Of a stretch of 64,000 nt of DNA, positions 1 to 16,675 are shown one piece after another. Origin of the DNA: Consotaella salsifontis (GTDB lineage: Bacteria > Pseudomonadota > Alphaproteobacteria > Rhizobiales > Rhizobiaceae); assembly GCF_900167365.1 (NCBI RefSeq), contig NZ_FUXL01000005.1, positions 186,001 through 250,000 of the forward strand. The letters run 5' to 3'. Each line of letters starts with the position of its first letter. The first letter of the stretch is position 1. The notes beneath the pieces are model-generated. The model ran no database searches. It saw only the letters and a list, made by a program, of their open reading frames with translations, and was not told where the DNA came from. Both the position numbers and the translations under genes were made by a program.

Positions 1-1
1 G

Positions 2-4699
<4,698 letters not shown>

Positions 4700-4734
4700 G
4701 CCGCTCATCCCCTCGAGAAGCAGCTCTCAACCAG

Positions 4735-4766
4735 AAGGACCGGCCGCAGCGATGCGGCCGGTCCTT
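4735..4766 (+). terminator. Rho-independent terminator after first MCP
   Basis: Perfect 14-bp stem (AAGGACCGGCCGCA and its complement) with the 4-base loop GCGA, ending in a short T-containing run. Almost the same hairpin follows the second and third receptor genes, showing that the duplicated unit includes the 3' untranslated region. Confidence 0.85.
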
Positions 4767-4800
4767 TCGTCATTGGAAACGGGAAAGGCAGGGCGGCACC

Positions 4801-4840
4801 CAATACCGTTTGAGTATCATACTATAACTTCGCGGTATTG
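4801..4840. promoter_or_regulatory. AT-rich inverted repeats upstream of second MCP
   Basis: CAATACCG (4801-4808) and CGGTATTG (4833-4840) form a perfect 8-bp inverted repeat. A smaller palindrome AGTATCATACT (4812-4822) lies inside it. The stretch is much richer in A and T than its surroundings and lies about 150 bases upstream of the second receptor's start. It could be an operator or promoter region. No regulator can be named. Confidence 0.3.
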
Positions 4841-4991
4841 TTTATTTATACATCCTAAACGACGCCGAGACACAATCTACGGATGTTAATACATTATCGC
4901 TTGTTTAAGCCCCATCATGCGAGAAAGAGATAGTGGAAGCGCCGACCAATCCGGAGGCTGCTCCAGCCTCGCTCGCCGATCAAGGGTTTCA

Positions 4992-7229
4992 ATGCGTCTC
5001 TCGAACTTCAAGATCTCACAGCGTATGGCTGTGGCCGCGGCCGTGTCCATCCTCGGAATGCTCGCCCTCGCGGTGACGCCGTTCATCGAGAGCGGGATTC
5101 GCGCTCCTTATGAAGCCGTCGCTCAGAAGGCCGACCAGGCGGAGCGCCTGATCAAGGACATCGAGATCAATTTCCTTGAGGAGCGGCGAGCGGAAAAGGA
5201 TTTCTTCCTACGCAAGGACGAGGCGTCGCTCGCCAAGCACCTGGAAATATCCGCCAAGCTCGACCAGCAGCTGCAGAACCTTTCCGGCGCCCTCGACGCG
5301 AAGGAGATCGCCGGGCTGAAGAACGATGCGGGCGAGATGACCTCGCTCTTCGGAGAGTACGTGAAAGTGATGGCGGCGGCGGCCGACGGCGAGAAGACGC
5401 TGGGGCTGACGCCGGATTCCGGCCGCCAGGGCGACCTGCGCAAGGCCGTCCACTCCCTGGAGGCAACGCTCGAAACCATCGCCGATCCGCAGATGCAGGT
5501 GATGATGCTGATGATGCGTCGTCACGAGAAGGATTTCATTCTTCGCCAAGACCGCAAATACGCCGCGCAGCTGCATGATCAGGCGGCCGCTATGAAGGCC
5601 CTGCCCGAGGCCCGCTTCGGATCTCCCGAGGCGTACGCCTACTCGCTCGCAGATATCGACACCTACGAGAAGAATTTCGACGCCTATGTCGATGCGACGT
5701 TCGAGGAAGCCGATCTGCGCGAGCAGCTGAGCCAGGTCTTTTCGAAAATCGAGCCGCTCTTCCGCACCATCCAGTCGGGTGTGAGTGCCGCCCGTGCCGA
5801 TGCCTTCTCCTCGGCCGCTCAAATCTCGGCGACCGCCCGCCAGTCCATGATCGGCACGGCGGTGGTGCTGACGCTCCTCGTCTCCGCAATCCTCTTCGTC
5901 GTCGGCCGCTCCATCACCGCGCCGCTGATCCTGACCGCCTCGGCCATGCGCCGCTTCGCCGAAGGCGACATGACGGCCCGCCTTCCCGAGGAAGGGCGGA
6001 AGGACGAGGTCGGCGACATGGTGGGCGCTCTCCTCGTCTTCCGAAAGTCGGAGGAGGAGAAGCGCCGCATGGAGCGGGAGCATCAGGAATCCGAAAGGCA
6101 TGCGGCCGAGGAGCGGCGACATGCCGAGGCGGCCGCGAGCGAGCGGGCGCGGCTGGAGTTCATCGCCAATGTCGAACCCGTCTTCTCCGCTCTTTCCCAG
6201 GGTGATCTGACGACCCGGATGGACCCGGCGCGCATGCCCGGCTTCGAGGAAATCTGCGATCTCTTCAATCGCTCGATCGTCGAGCTCGAAGGTGTCGTGG
6301 GCTCGGTGGTGAGCTCCATCGGCTCGATCCGCAACGGCCTCGACGAGATCAATACAGCCTCCAACGATCTTGCCCACCGCACCGAGCAGCAGGCGGCGGG
6401 CCTGGAGGAGACGACGGCGGCGCTGACCGAGGTGACGCGGGCGGTGAACGAGACGGCCGAAAGCGCGGGCCGCGCCCAGCACTCGGCCGAGACCGCGCAG
6501 AAGAACGCCGAGAAGGGCGGGTCCATCGTCGGCAAGGCCGTTTCGGCCATGGCGGAAATCGAAAAGAGCTCGGAGGAGATCGGCAAGATCATCGGCGTCA
6601 TCGACGAGATCGCCTTCCAGACCAACCTTCTCGCCTTGAACGCAGGCGTCGAGGCGGCGCGCGCCGGCGAGGCCGGCAAGGGCTTCGCGGTGGTGGCCCA
6701 GGAGGTTCGCGCGCTGGCGCAGCGCTCGGCGGAAGCGGCCAAGGAGATCAAGGAGCTGATCTCGAAATCGAGCGAGCAGGTGGGCCAGGGCGTCGAGCTG
6801 GTGACGGCCTCGGGCAAGAGCCTGGAAGAGATCGTGGCTCAGGTCGCCTCGATGAGCCGAGAGGTTTCCGACATCGCCAAGACGGCGCGCGAGCAGGCGG
6901 TGAGCTTGAAGGAAGTCTCCACCGCCGCCGACCAGATGGACAAGGTCACGCAGCAGAACGCGGCGATGGTGGAGGAGACGACGGCCGCCGCGCAGACGCT
7001 GGCCAACGAGACGGATCACCTCGCCCAGCTCATCTCCCAGTTCCGCACGGCGGCGAGCGCCGGCCATGCCTCGCAGGGGGCGCGCACGGTTCGCCGCCAG
7101 GCGGTCGCCCCTGCTCCGAAGGCAGCATCCAGGCCCGCGCCGCGCCCGGTCCAGCAGATGAGGACGGCGGGCGCCGGCGGCGCGGCGCCCAAGGCCGCCC
7201 CGGCGGACGAGGGATGGGAGGAGTTCTAG
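4992..7229 (+). CDS. Methyl-accepting chemotaxis protein with HBM (helical bimodular) sensor
   Basis: Receptor of about 745 residues. After the first membrane helix ([17 protein letters not shown]) comes a long all-helical periplasmic domain with the paired signatures [13 protein letters not shown] and [12 protein letters not shown]. These repeated (R/E)EKDF-LR motifs are the hallmark of HBM sensors, some of which bind Krebs-cycle acids. A second membrane helix ([18 protein letters not shown]), HAMP, coiled coil and the standard signalling domain follow. It ends EGWEEF like its neighbours. The ATG at 4992 (product [10 protein letters not shown]) follows AAGGG at good spacing. An upstream in-frame ATG at 4917 would add a polar, non-conserved leader. 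The signalling half is near-identical to that of the flanking receptors, while the sensor half is unrelated. Confidence 0.93.
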   Translation: MRLSNFKISQRMAVAAAVSILGMLALAVTPFIESGIRAPYEAVAQKADQAERLIKDIEINFLEERRAEKDFFLRKDEASLAKHLEISAKLDQQLQNLSGALDAKEIAGLKNDAGEMTSLFGEYVKVMAAAADGEKTLGLTPDSGRQGDLRKAVHSLEATLETIADPQMQVMMLMMRRHEKDFILRQDRKYAAQLHDQAAAMKALPEARFGSPEAYAYSLADIDTYEKNFDAYVDATFEEADLREQLSQVFSKIEPLFRTIQSGVSAARADAFSSAAQISATARQSMIGTAVVLTLLVSAILFVVGRSITAPLILTASAMRRFAEGDMTARLPEEGRKDEVGDMVGALLVFRKSEEEKRRMEREHQESERHAAEERRHAEAAASERARLEFIANVEPVFSALSQGDLTTRMDPARMPGFEEICDLFNRSIVELEGVVGSVVSSIGSIRNGLDEINTASNDLAHRTEQQAAGLEETTAALTEVTRAVNETAESAGRAQHSAETAQKNAEKGGSIVGKAVSAMAEIEKSSEEIGKIIGVIDEIAFQTNLLALNAGVEAARAGEAGKGFAVVAQEVRALAQRSAEAAKEIKELISKSSEQVGQGVELVTASGKSLEEIVAQVASMSREVSDIAKTAREQAVSLKEVSTAADQMDKVTQQNAAMVEETTAAAQTLANETDHLAQLISQFRTAASAGHASQGARTVRRQAVAPAPKAASRPAPRPVQQMRTAGAGGAAPKAAPADEGWEEF

Positions 7230-7263
7230 GCCCTCATCGCTCCTACAACACGGCCTTCAATCG

Positions 7264-7297
7264 AAAGGACCGGCCGCAGCGATGCGGCCGGTCCTTT
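7264..7297 (+). terminator. Rho-independent terminator after second MCP
   Basis: Perfect 15-bp stem (AAAGGACCGGCCGCA and complement), 4-base loop GCGA, then TTTCTTT. It is almost the same element as the hairpins at 4735 and 9916. Confidence 0.87.
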
Positions 7298-9883
<2,586 letters not shown>

Positions 9884-9915
9884 GCCGCTCATCCCCTCGA
9901 AAAGCAGCTCTCAAC

Positions 9916-9953
9916 CAGAAGGACCGGCCGCAGCGACGCGGCCGGTCCTTCTG
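9916..9953 (+). terminator. Rho-independent terminator after third MCP
   Basis: Perfect 16-bp stem beginning CAGAAGGACCGGCCGC with the 6-base loop AGCGAC. Third member of the repeated terminator family in this array. Confidence 0.86.
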
Positions 9954-10083
9954 CATTTGTCACAGTTTGATACACGCGCGGCACAGAAGGCGGCATCCGG
10001 CGCGCTATCTTGATCCTGGCTCCGAACTCCCCTGGCATCCGCCGTCGGAGCGGGGGCGGAACAGGCAAGGACTGGATACGCCG

Positions 10084-10224
10084 ATGATGTACGGATCGAT
10101 CGCCATTCAACCTCTCATCGCGCTGGTCGCCGGGGTGCTCATCCTGATCGCGCCGCGACTGCTCAACTACGTGGTCGCCATCTACCTCATCATCATCGGC
10201 ATCGCCGGCTTGGCTCATTTTTGA
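10084..10224 (+). CDS. DUF3096-type small membrane protein
   Basis: A 46-residue protein (or 45 from the adjacent second ATG) made almost entirely of one or two hydrophobic segments: PLIALVAGVLILIAPRLLNY and VVAIYLIIIGIAGL. This spacing, with the central PRLLNY-VAIYLI motif, is characteristic of DUF3096, a family of tiny alphaproteobacterial inner-membrane proteins without known function. AAGGAC lies upstream at slightly long spacing. The gene stands alone between the receptor array and the oppositely oriented aldehyde oxidoreductase operon, ending 18 bases from that operon's last stop codon. Recognition rests on the motif and size. Confidence 0.72.
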   Translation: MMYGSIAIQPLIALVAGVLILIAPRLLNYVVAIYLIIIGIAGLAHF

Positions 10225-10242
10225 CGGCGCGCCCCGCGCCGC

Positions 10243-12468
10243 TCATTGCCTTCCGCCGCCCTCGGCAAGCCCTTCGAGAACCTTGTCGAGCGTTGCCGGG
10301 TAGTCGCGGACACGCACGCCGCAGGCATTGTAGATGGCGTTGGTCACGGCCGCGCCGGCGCCGCTGATGCCGAGCTCGCCGAGCCCCTTGGAGGCCATGG
10401 GCGAGGCGAGGCGATCCACCTTGTCCAGAAGCACGACGTCGAGCTGAGGCACGTCGGCGTTGACCGGCACATGGTACTCGGCAAGGTCGTGGTTGACCAG
10501 GAGCCCGTTCCGGTCGTCGATCACCAGTTCCTCGGTGAGCGCTGTGCCGATGCCGAAGATCATGCCGCCGAGGCACTGAGAGCGCGCCGTCTTGGCGTTG
10601 AGGATGCGCCCCGCCTCGCACACGGACAGCATCCGCCGGACCCGCGTCTCGCCCGTCACCGCATTCACCGCCACCTCGCAGAAGTGCGCGCCATAGCTCG
10701 CCTGGTGGTGGTCCTTGGTCGCATTCCCGGGCTGGAGCGTTCCCTCCGCGCTCAGCGCCTCGCCCGCCAGAAGCTCGACCAGAGGCACTTGGCGATTGCC
10801 GGCGACGGCCGTGCCGTCCTTGAGGGTCAGATCTTCGGCCGCGCAGTCCATCTTCCGCGCGAGGCGCTCGATCAGAGCCTCGCAGGCGATATAGACCGAT
10901 GATCCGGCGCTGGCGGCACCGAACGACCCGCCCGAGCCCGAGCTTTCCGGCAGCGCCGAATCGCCGAGCAGCACGGTGATCCGGTCCATCGGCAGACCCA
11001 GCATCTCGCCCGCCGTCTGCGCGAGGATGGTATAACTTCCGGTGCCGATGTCGGTCATGTCGGTGAGCACGATCGCCCGGCCGTCCGGTTCGAGGCGCAC
11101 CTCGGCGGATGATTGGGCGAGAAGGTTCTTGCGCGAAGCGGCGGCCATGCCGATGCCGATCAGCCAGTCGCCTTCTTGCCGCGCCCTGGGGCGGGCCTCG
11201 CGCTCGCTCCAGCCGAAACGCCGCGCCCCCTCCTCCATGCATTCGATGAGATGCCGGCTGGAAAAGGGCTTGTCGTCCTCCGGATTCCTGTCCGGCTCGT
11301 TGCGCTTGCGGAACTCGATCGGGTCGAGCCCCAGCTTCTCGGCCATCTCGTCCATGGCGTTTTCCAGCGCCAGCATTCCCACCGCCTCGCCGGGCGCGCG
11401 CATGGCCGAGGCCATGAGGACGTCGAGTTCGGCGAGCCGATGCGTGATCAGGCGGTTTTCGCCGGCATAGAGGAAGACGGTCGAGAGCCCGATGGGCTCG
11501 AAATAGTCGTCGCCCGCCATGTTCGAGCACCAGGATTCATGCCCGATGGCCGTGATCCGCCCGTCCCTGGTCGCGCCGATGCGCACACGCTGGATCGTGT
11601 CGGTGCGCCGCGACGTCACCTGATAGACCTGCTGGCGCGTGAGCGCGACCTTGACCGGTCGCCCGATCTCCTTGGCGACCATCGCCGCGAGCACGGCCTC
11701 GGGCCCGATGCCGAGCTTGCCGCCGAAGCCGCCGCCGATATAGGGCGTCAGGATGCGCACCTTATCCGGCTTGATGCCGAGCGCCGCCGCGAGCTGGCGC
11801 GTGTTGTCGCCGACGAGCTGGCACGAGGTGTGGACGGTGAGCTGGCCTCCTTGCCATTCCGCGACGGCCGCGTGCGGCTCCATGGCCGAATGGCTCTGGC
11901 TGGGCGTGCGGTAGGTCTCGTCGAGCTTGACCTCGGCCTCGGCGAAAGCCCGCTCGAAATCGCCGCGCGCCGTGTCCGGCGGCATGTTGCCCGGCGGCGG
12001 CACCTTGGCATTTGGCCTTTCGGCATCGAGGTCGTAGCGTCCCTCCCGGGTCTCGCACTCCACCGTGACGAGGCTGGCGCCATGACGCGCGGCCTCGAAG
12101 CTGTCGGCCACCACGAGGGCGAGGACCTGCCCGTAGAAATGGATTTGCCCGCCGCCGATGGCCGGCTTGTCGCCGCTCGGCTGGGCCGAGTTGGTCGGCA
12201 GGTTGTCGCCGGTGAGAACATGGATGACGCCCGGCGAGGAAAAGGCCTTCAAGGTGTCGATGGAGACCACCTTGCCCTTGGCCACCGGAGCGGTGACGAC
12301 GACGCCGTAGGCAACGCCCTCGCCATGCCGTGTCTCATAGGCGTAGGGCGCCTTCCCCGTCACCTTCAACCGCCCCTCGTAGCGGTCGAGCGGCTTGCCG
12401 ATGAGGCCCTGCGCACCTTTGTCGAGACGGGTTTCGCCCAGCGCTTCGTTCATGACGTGGGTCGGCAT
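10243..12468 (-). CDS. Aldehyde oxidoreductase molybdenum-binding subunit (PaoC/XdhA-like)
   Basis: Large catalytic subunit, about 741 residues, of a xanthine dehydrogenase-family hydroxylase. It should carry the molybdopterin cytosine dinucleotide cofactor and oxidise aldehydes or aromatic aldehydes to acids. Visible motifs are IGKPLDRYEGRLKVTGKA at the N-terminus, IGGGFGGK, the active-site region RAPGEAVGMLALE, and KGLGELGISGAGAAV, which holds the catalytic glutamate. The start ATG overlaps the stop of the FAD subunit gene as TGATG, and GGGAGA precedes it. Length and motifs match the PaoC group (about 730 residues). The three-gene order 2Fe-2S, FAD, Mo supports a PaoABC-type enzyme. A maturation chaperone such as PaoD is not visible next to it. 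Confidence 0.9.
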   Translation of the reverse strand: MPTHVMNEALGETRLDKGAQGLIGKPLDRYEGRLKVTGKAPYAYETRHGEGVAYGVVVTAPVAKGKVVSIDTLKAFSSPGVIHVLTGDNLPTNSAQPSGDKPAIGGGQIHFYGQVLALVVADSFEAARHGASLVTVECETREGRYDLDAERPNAKVPPPGNMPPDTARGDFERAFAEAEVKLDETYRTPSQSHSAMEPHAAVAEWQGGQLTVHTSCQLVGDNTRQLAAALGIKPDKVRILTPYIGGGFGGKLGIGPEAVLAAMVAKEIGRPVKVALTRQQVYQVTSRRTDTIQRVRIGATRDGRITAIGHESWCSNMAGDDYFEPIGLSTVFLYAGENRLITHRLAELDVLMASAMRAPGEAVGMLALENAMDEMAEKLGLDPIEFRKRNEPDRNPEDDKPFSSRHLIECMEEGARRFGWSEREARPRARQEGDWLIGIGMAAASRKNLLAQSSAEVRLEPDGRAIVLTDMTDIGTGSYTILAQTAGEMLGLPMDRITVLLGDSALPESSGSGGSFGAASAGSSVYIACEALIERLARKMDCAAEDLTLKDGTAVAGNRQVPLVELLAGEALSAEGTLQPGNATKDHHQASYGAHFCEVAVNAVTGETRVRRMLSVCEAGRILNAKTARSQCLGGMIFGIGTALTEELVIDDRNGLLVNHDLAEYHVPVNADVPQLDVVLLDKVDRLASPMASKGLGELGISGAGAAVTNAIYNACGVRVRDYPATLDKVLEGLAEGGGRQ

Positions 12469-13448
12469 CACTTGTCTCCCTGGCAGGCTTCGGCGAGGAC
12501 GGCGCAAAGGGTTCGCCGGGCCAGCGTGATCTTGAAATCATTGGCGCCATGCCCGCGCGCCTCGGCGAGGAGAAGGTCGGCCGCCTCCTCGAACAGCGTC
12601 GGCGAGGGTTCCTTGCCAACGAGATGGGCCTCCACCTTTTCGTTGCGCCAGGGCTTGGGCGCCAGGCCGCCGAAGGCGAGACGGGCGGCGGCGATGCGTC
12701 CCTCCTCCATCGAGGCGACCGCCGCGACAGAGACGAGGGCGAAGGCGTAGGAAGCGCGATCGCGAACCTTGCGATAGACCTGGCGATCGCCGATAGGCGC
12801 CGGCAGGACGACCGCGACGATCAGCTCGCCGGGTTCAAGGGTGGTTTCAATGTGCGGCGTCTCGCCCGGCAGCCGGTGAAGCTCGGCCAGGGGGATTTCC
12901 CGCGAAGAGCCATCGGGAAGCAGCGTCTCGACCGTGGCATCGAGCGCCAGCAGCGCGACCGCCATGTCCGACGGGTGGACGGCGATGCAGTTCTCGCTGC
13001 CGCCGAGCACGGCGTGAATGCGGTTGAAGCCGTCAAGCGCGGCGCATCCCGACCCCGGCTCCCGCTTATTGCAGGCGGCGGACGGCTCGTAGAAATAGTA
13101 GCAGCGCGTGCGCTGAAGGAGGTTTCCGCCGGTCGTCGCCTTGTTGCGGATCTGGCCGCTCGCCCCGGCGAGGATCGCGCGGGCAAGCACGGGGTAGTCG
13201 CGCCGCACCGCGGCATGGCGCGCGAGGTCGCTGTTGGTGACGAGCGTGCCGATGCGCAGTCCCTCGTCGGTGGGCTCGATGCGGTCCAGCGGAAGCCGCG
13301 AGATGTCGACAAGACGGCGCGGAGCCTCGATCTCCAGCTTCATCAGATCGAGGAGGTTGGTCCCGCCGGCGATGAAGCGCCCGCCCGCAACGGCAAGATC
13401 GGCCGCCTGGCCCGCGTCGGTGGCGCGCTGATACTCGAAAGGTCTCAC
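12468..13448 (-). CDS. Aldehyde oxidoreductase FAD-binding subunit with extra Fe-S motif (PaoB-like)
   Basis: FAD subunit of about 326 residues. The N-terminal FAD fold shows [17 protein letters not shown] and [15 protein letters not shown]. It is followed by a cysteine-containing insertion, [12 protein letters not shown] then [12 protein letters not shown]. In E. coli PaoB this kind of insertion binds an additional [4Fe-4S] cluster, and it separates the PaoB group from ordinary XdhB proteins. The subunit should pass electrons from the Mo subunit via Fe-S centres to FAD. The start is a GTG whose bases overlap the stop of the upstream 2Fe-2S gene (GTGA). That overlap and the TGATG junction downstream indicate translational coupling of all three subunits. 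Confidence 0.9.
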   Translation of the reverse strand: MRPFEYQRATDAGQAADLAVAGGRFIAGGTNLLDLMKLEIEAPRRLVDISRLPLDRIEPTDEGLRIGTLVTNSDLARHAAVRRDYPVLARAILAGASGQIRNKATTGGNLLQRTRCYYFYEPSAACNKREPGSGCAALDGFNRIHAVLGGSENCIAVHPSDMAVALLALDATVETLLPDGSSREIPLAELHRLPGETPHIETTLEPGELIVAVVLPAPIGDRQVYRKVRDRASYAFALVSVAAVASMEEGRIAAARLAFGGLAPKPWRNEKVEAHLVGKEPSPTLFEEAADLLLAEARGHGANDFKITLARRTLCAVLAEACQGDK

Positions 13449-13948
13449 GCCGTCTCCTCCGCGTTCGCCTCAAGGATCGCCTTGACGATGTTGGGATAGG
13501 CGGAGCACCGGCAGAGATTTCCGCTCATCCGCTCGGAAATCTCTTCGGCTGTCGGCTCGAAGGGACCGTCGAGATCGTCCGAGACATGGCTGGGCCAACC
13601 CTGCGCCATTTCCTCCACCATCGCGACGGCCGAGACGATCTGCCCCGGTGTGCAGTAGCCGCACTGGAAGCCGTCATGGGCCAGAAAGCTCGCCTGCATC
13701 GGGTGGAGGTTTTCAGGATCGCCCAGGCCCTCGATCGTGGTGATCGCGTCGCCCTCGTGCATGACCGCGAGCGTCAGGCATGAATTCACGCGCCGGCCGT
13801 TGACCATGACGGTGCAGGCGCCGCACTGGCCGTGATCGCAGCCCTTCTTGGTTCCGGTCAGTTGAAGATGCTCGCGCAGGGCGTCGAGCAGCGAGGTTCG
13901 AAGGTCGAGATCGAGGTCGTGCTCGGTCCCGTTGATGGAAAGACGCAT
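13445..13948 (-). CDS. Aldehyde oxidoreductase 2Fe-2S subunit (PaoA-like, no Tat leader)
   Basis: Small subunit of about 167 residues with two Fe-S domains: a plant-type ferredoxin motif ([11 protein letters not shown] plus a nearby Cys) and the C-terminal CGYCTPGQ and CRCSAYPNI pair. It relays electrons from the molybdenum centre to FAD. I place the start at the ATG at 13948 (product [10 protein letters not shown]), about 12 bases after CAGGGAG. Even if translation began further upstream at 14038, no twin-arginine motif is present. In contrast to periplasmic E. coli PaoA, this complex is therefore predicted to be cytoplasmic. First gene of the three-gene minus-strand operon. Confidence 0.9.
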   Translation of the reverse strand: MRLSINGTEHDLDLDLRTSLLDALREHLQLTGTKKGCDHGQCGACTVMVNGRRVNSCLTLAVMHEGDAITTIEGLGDPENLHPMQASFLAHDGFQCGYCTPGQIVSAVAMVEEMAQGWPSHVSDDLDGPFEPTAEEISERMSGNLCRCSAYPNIVKAILEANAEETA

Positions 13949-14121
13949 GGCGGCTCGACTCCCTGGAATTGTCTGAGGCTTCAAACGCGCCAGCGACCAT
14001 TTGTTTGCATCACCGGCCAAAGGGATTTCAGCATCCACGCGCCAGGTGACGGCTTGCCGCCTGGGGATCGGAGGCCTAGCCTTCCTGTCTGATCCAACCG
14101 CAACCCCGCCGTGAGATCCCG

Positions 14122-14976
14122 ATGACCCACCCCGCCCTGTCGCCGTCCAACATCGCTCTCGTCACCGGAGGGGCATCGGGCATCGGCCTTGCGGCGGCGC
14201 GGCGCTTCGCCGCTCTCGGCCTCAAGGTGGTCGTCGTCGATCGCGACGAGGAGCGGTTGAAGCCGGCCGCCGCCGAGGTCGCGGCAAAGGCGGCAGGGGG
14301 TGCGGCGGACGTCATGGCGGTGGCGATCGATGTCGGCGACCGCCTGGCGCTGGAGACGCTCGCCAAGACTGTCAAGGAAAGCTGGGGCGTGCCCAACGTT
14401 CTGATGAACAATGCCGGCATTCAGCCCGGCAGTGGCATCTTCGGCCCCGAGGCGGCATGGATCGAAATCCTGCGCATCAATCTCGGCGGCATCGTCAATG
14501 GCTGCCAGGTCTTCGTGCCGGAGATGATCGCCAGCGGCAGGCCCGGCCTCGTCATCAACACCGGCTCCAAGCAGGGCATCACGACGCCGCCGGGCGATCC
14601 GGCCTACAACGTTTCGAAGGCCGGCGTGAAGGTGTTCACCGAGGCGCTCCAGCATGACCTTCGCGGCCGCGAGAACTGCAAGGTCGAGGCGCGCCTGCTT
14701 ATCCCCGGCTTCGTCTTCACACCACTCACGGCCCACGGGCGCTCGTCAAAGCCCGAGGGCGCCTGGACACCCGACCAGACCGTGGACTTCATGATGGAAA
14801 AGCTCGCTGCGAGCGACTTCTACATCCTCTGCCCGGATGGGGAAGTGACGCGGGAGATGGACGAGCGACGCATCCTCTGGGCGGCAGGCGACATCGTCGA
14901 GAATCGCCCGCCCCTGTCGCGCTGGCATCCCGATTATGGGGAGGCCTTCAAGGCTTTCGCAAAGAAGACGGACTGA
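14122..14976 (+). CDS. SDR family NAD(P)-dependent oxidoreductase
   Basis: Classical short-chain dehydrogenase/reductase of 284 residues. It has the cofactor motif TGGASGIG near residue 16, an acidic residue after the second strand (VVVDRDEER) that suggests NAD preference, NNAG, the catalytic Ser in INTGSKQG and the YNVSK catalytic pair. The C-terminal ~50 residues extend beyond the core with a tryptophan- and proline-rich tail. Substrate unknown. It is transcribed away from the aldehyde oxidoreductase operon with 173 bases between the starts, so a shared divergent promoter region is possible. The downstream TetR gene has its own operator and is probably a separate unit. Confidence 0.85.
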   Translation: MTHPALSPSNIALVTGGASGIGLAAARRFAALGLKVVVVDRDEERLKPAAAEVAAKAAGGAADVMAVAIDVGDRLALETLAKTVKESWGVPNVLMNNAGIQPGSGIFGPEAAWIEILRINLGGIVNGCQVFVPEMIASGRPGLVINTGSKQGITTPPGDPAYNVSKAGVKVFTEALQHDLRGRENCKVEARLLIPGFVFTPLTAHGRSSKPEGAWTPDQTVDFMMEKLAASDFYILCPDGEVTREMDERRILWAAGDIVENRPPLSRWHPDYGEAFKAFAKKTD

Positions 14977-15039
14977 CCGGCGGCGCCACGGTTCCCGCTC
15001 ACGCAAGGCCATCAGGCGGAGGTCGCGACATTCGGCTTG

Positions 15040-15065
15040 ATTATGACTGACTGGTCAGTCATAAT
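15040..15065. promoter_or_regulatory. Perfect palindromic TetR-family operator
   Basis: ATTATGACTGAC (15040-15051) and GTCAGTCATAAT (15054-15065) form a perfect 12-bp inverted repeat around a 2-base centre, ending six bases before the start codon of the TetR-type gene. The core ACTGACTGGTCAGT is a common TetR-family operator shape. Placed here, bound repressor would block its own operon, including the efflux genes. Confidence 0.85.
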
Positions 15066-15071
15066 CGTCTC

Positions 15072-15704
15072 ATGGACAAGAGCAAGAAGCCTCGCCGCCG
15101 TGCCGGCTCGATTTCACCCGACGAGCGGGTCCAGGCGATCCTGGAAGCGGCCTGCGCGGTCTTCCTCGAGAAGGGCTTCGCGAACGCCCGAGTTGAGGAC
15201 GTGGCGGCCCGCGCCGGCATCGCCAAGGGAACGGTCTATCTGCACTTCGCCAGCAAGGAGGCGCTGTTCGAGGCGCTGATCTCCTCGCTCGCCTTGCCGC
15301 CGCTCGACGGGCTCACGGCCCTTCTCGCTGACGAAACCGGTTCCAGCGCCGATCTGCTGCGGCGGGCGATCGGCATCTTCAAGGACGGCGTCCTCGCCAG
15401 CGAGCGCCGGCACGTTCTGCGGCTGCTGCTTACCGAAGGCCCGCGCTTTCCCGCCATAGCGCGCTTTCACCATGATCATGTCGTCTCCCGCGCCATCCCC
15501 ATGCTGCGGGCGGTGGTGGCGCGCGGTGTCGAGCGCGGTGAGTTCGCCACGGATGCGCTGGCGCGCTTCCCCCATCTTTTCGTCTCGCCCATGCTGCTCG
15601 CCCTCGTCTGGGAGGCGCTGTTTTCCGACATCGAGACACTCGACGTCGACGGGCTGATGAACGCCCATCTCGAGCTCATCCTTCGCGCGATGGAGCCAAG
15701 GTGA
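15072..15704 (+). CDS. TetR family transcriptional regulator of the downstream efflux operon
   Basis: Repressor of 210 residues. The N-terminal helix-turn-helix is clear (ILEAACAVFLEKGFANARVEDVAARAGIAKGTVYLHFASKEALF), followed by a helical ligand-binding domain with no obvious ligand clue. The gene begins six bases downstream of a perfect palindromic operator and overlaps the HlyD-type gene at its stop, so it is almost certainly an autorepressor controlling the four-gene efflux operon. The arrangement resembles the E. coli CecR-YbhGFSR system, in which a TetR protein precedes a membrane-fusion protein and an ABC exporter. That likeness is by context, not proven orthology. The inducer is unknown. 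Confidence 0.9.
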   Translation: MDKSKKPRRRAGSISPDERVQAILEAACAVFLEKGFANARVEDVAARAGIAKGTVYLHFASKEALFEALISSLALPPLDGLTALLADETGSSADLLRRAIGIFKDGVLASERRHVLRLLLTEGPRFPAIARFHHDHVVSRAIPMLRAVVARGVERGEFATDALARFPHLFVSPMLLALVWEALFSDIETLDVDGLMNAHLELILRAMEPR

Positions 15705-16675
15705 TGCGCCGCCTCCTCGTCATCGTCGCCGTGCTCCTCCTTGCGGTCATGGCCGGCTGGTGGTGGGGCATTCCGGGCACGGGGCAAAGCGAGCCCGCCC
15801 CCTTCCTCGGCTATGTCGAGGGCGACGCGATCCATACGGCGGCGAAAGCGGGCGGACGCATTGTCTCCCTTGATGCCAAAGAGGGCGAGGACGTCGCGGC
15901 CGACGCACCTCTCTTCAAGCTCGACTCTGAGAGCGAGGAGGCCGCCGTTTCGGCGGCTGCGGCCAAGCTCGCCGAGGCGAAGGATCAGCTCGCCGATCTC
16001 GAGGCGGCGCAGCAGCGCCCGGAGGAAATCGCAATTCTCGAGGCCGAGCGGCGGCAGGCGGCGGCCTCGCTCGACCTCGCCAGAACGGAACTTGAGCGCC
16101 AGCGCCGGCTGGTCGCGCAAAAGACCGCCGCCCAGTCCTCGCTGGACCAGGCGGAGATGACTTTCGCGCGGGATACCGCCGCCTTGGGCGAGGCCGAGCG
16201 GCGGATCGAGGCGGGAAGACTGGCCGCGCGCCAGGGCAAGGTCGATGCGGCCAAGGCGGCGGTCGCCGCAGCGAAGGCCGAGCTCGACGGCGCCGAGAAG
16301 ACGCTTGCCGAGCGAAGCGTCGCCGCGCCGGCCGCCGGCCGCATCTCCGAGGTGCTCTATCGCGTCGGCGAGATCGTTCCCGCCGCCTCCCCGGTGGTGA
16401 AGATCCTGCCGCCCGACCGGATCGAGGCGTGGTTCTACGTGCCCGAGGGCCGGATCGCGGCGCTGAAGCCCGGCGCAGGCGTCGTCCTTTCCTGCGACGG
16501 CTGTCCGCCCGGGCTTTCAGGGACGGTGCGCTTCATCGCGCCGGAGGCGGAGTTCACCCCGCCCGTCATCTTCAGCCGCCAGGAACGGGCCAAGCTGGTC
16601 TTCCTGGTCAAGGCCGCCATCGACCGGCCGGACGCGGTCGCTCCGGGCCTGCCCATAGAGGTGCGGCCAAGATGA
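15701..16675 (+). CDS. HlyD family secretion / membrane-fusion protein (YbhG-like)
   Basis: Periplasmic adaptor of 324 residues. It has an N-terminal membrane anchor (LLVIVAVLLLAVMAGWWWG), a split biotinyl-lipoyl-like domain (YVEGDAIHTAAKAGGRIVSL and SVAAPAAGRISEVLYRVGE), a long alpha-hairpin rich in alanine and glutamate (about residues 85-195), and a C-terminal beta domain with an unusual cysteine pair, SCDGCPPG. It would link the inner-membrane ABC exporter to an outer-membrane channel, which is not encoded here. Translation starts at a GTG overlapping the TetR stop (GTGA) or at the next codon, ATG at 15704. Its own stop overlaps the ATPase start as ATGA. Confidence 0.88.
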   Translation: MMRRLLVIVAVLLLAVMAGWWWGIPGTGQSEPAPFLGYVEGDAIHTAAKAGGRIVSLDAKEGEDVAADAPLFKLDSESEEAAVSAAAAKLAEAKDQLADLEAAQQRPEEIAILEAERRQAAASLDLARTELERQRRLVAQKTAAQSSLDQAEMTFARDTAALGEAERRIEAGRLAARQGKVDAAKAAVAAAKAELDGAEKTLAERSVAAPAAGRISEVLYRVGEIVPAASPVVKILPPDRIEAWFYVPEGRIAALKPGAGVVLSCDGCPPGLSGTVRFIAPEAEFTPPVIFSRQERAKLVFLVKAAIDRPDAVAPGLPIEVRPR

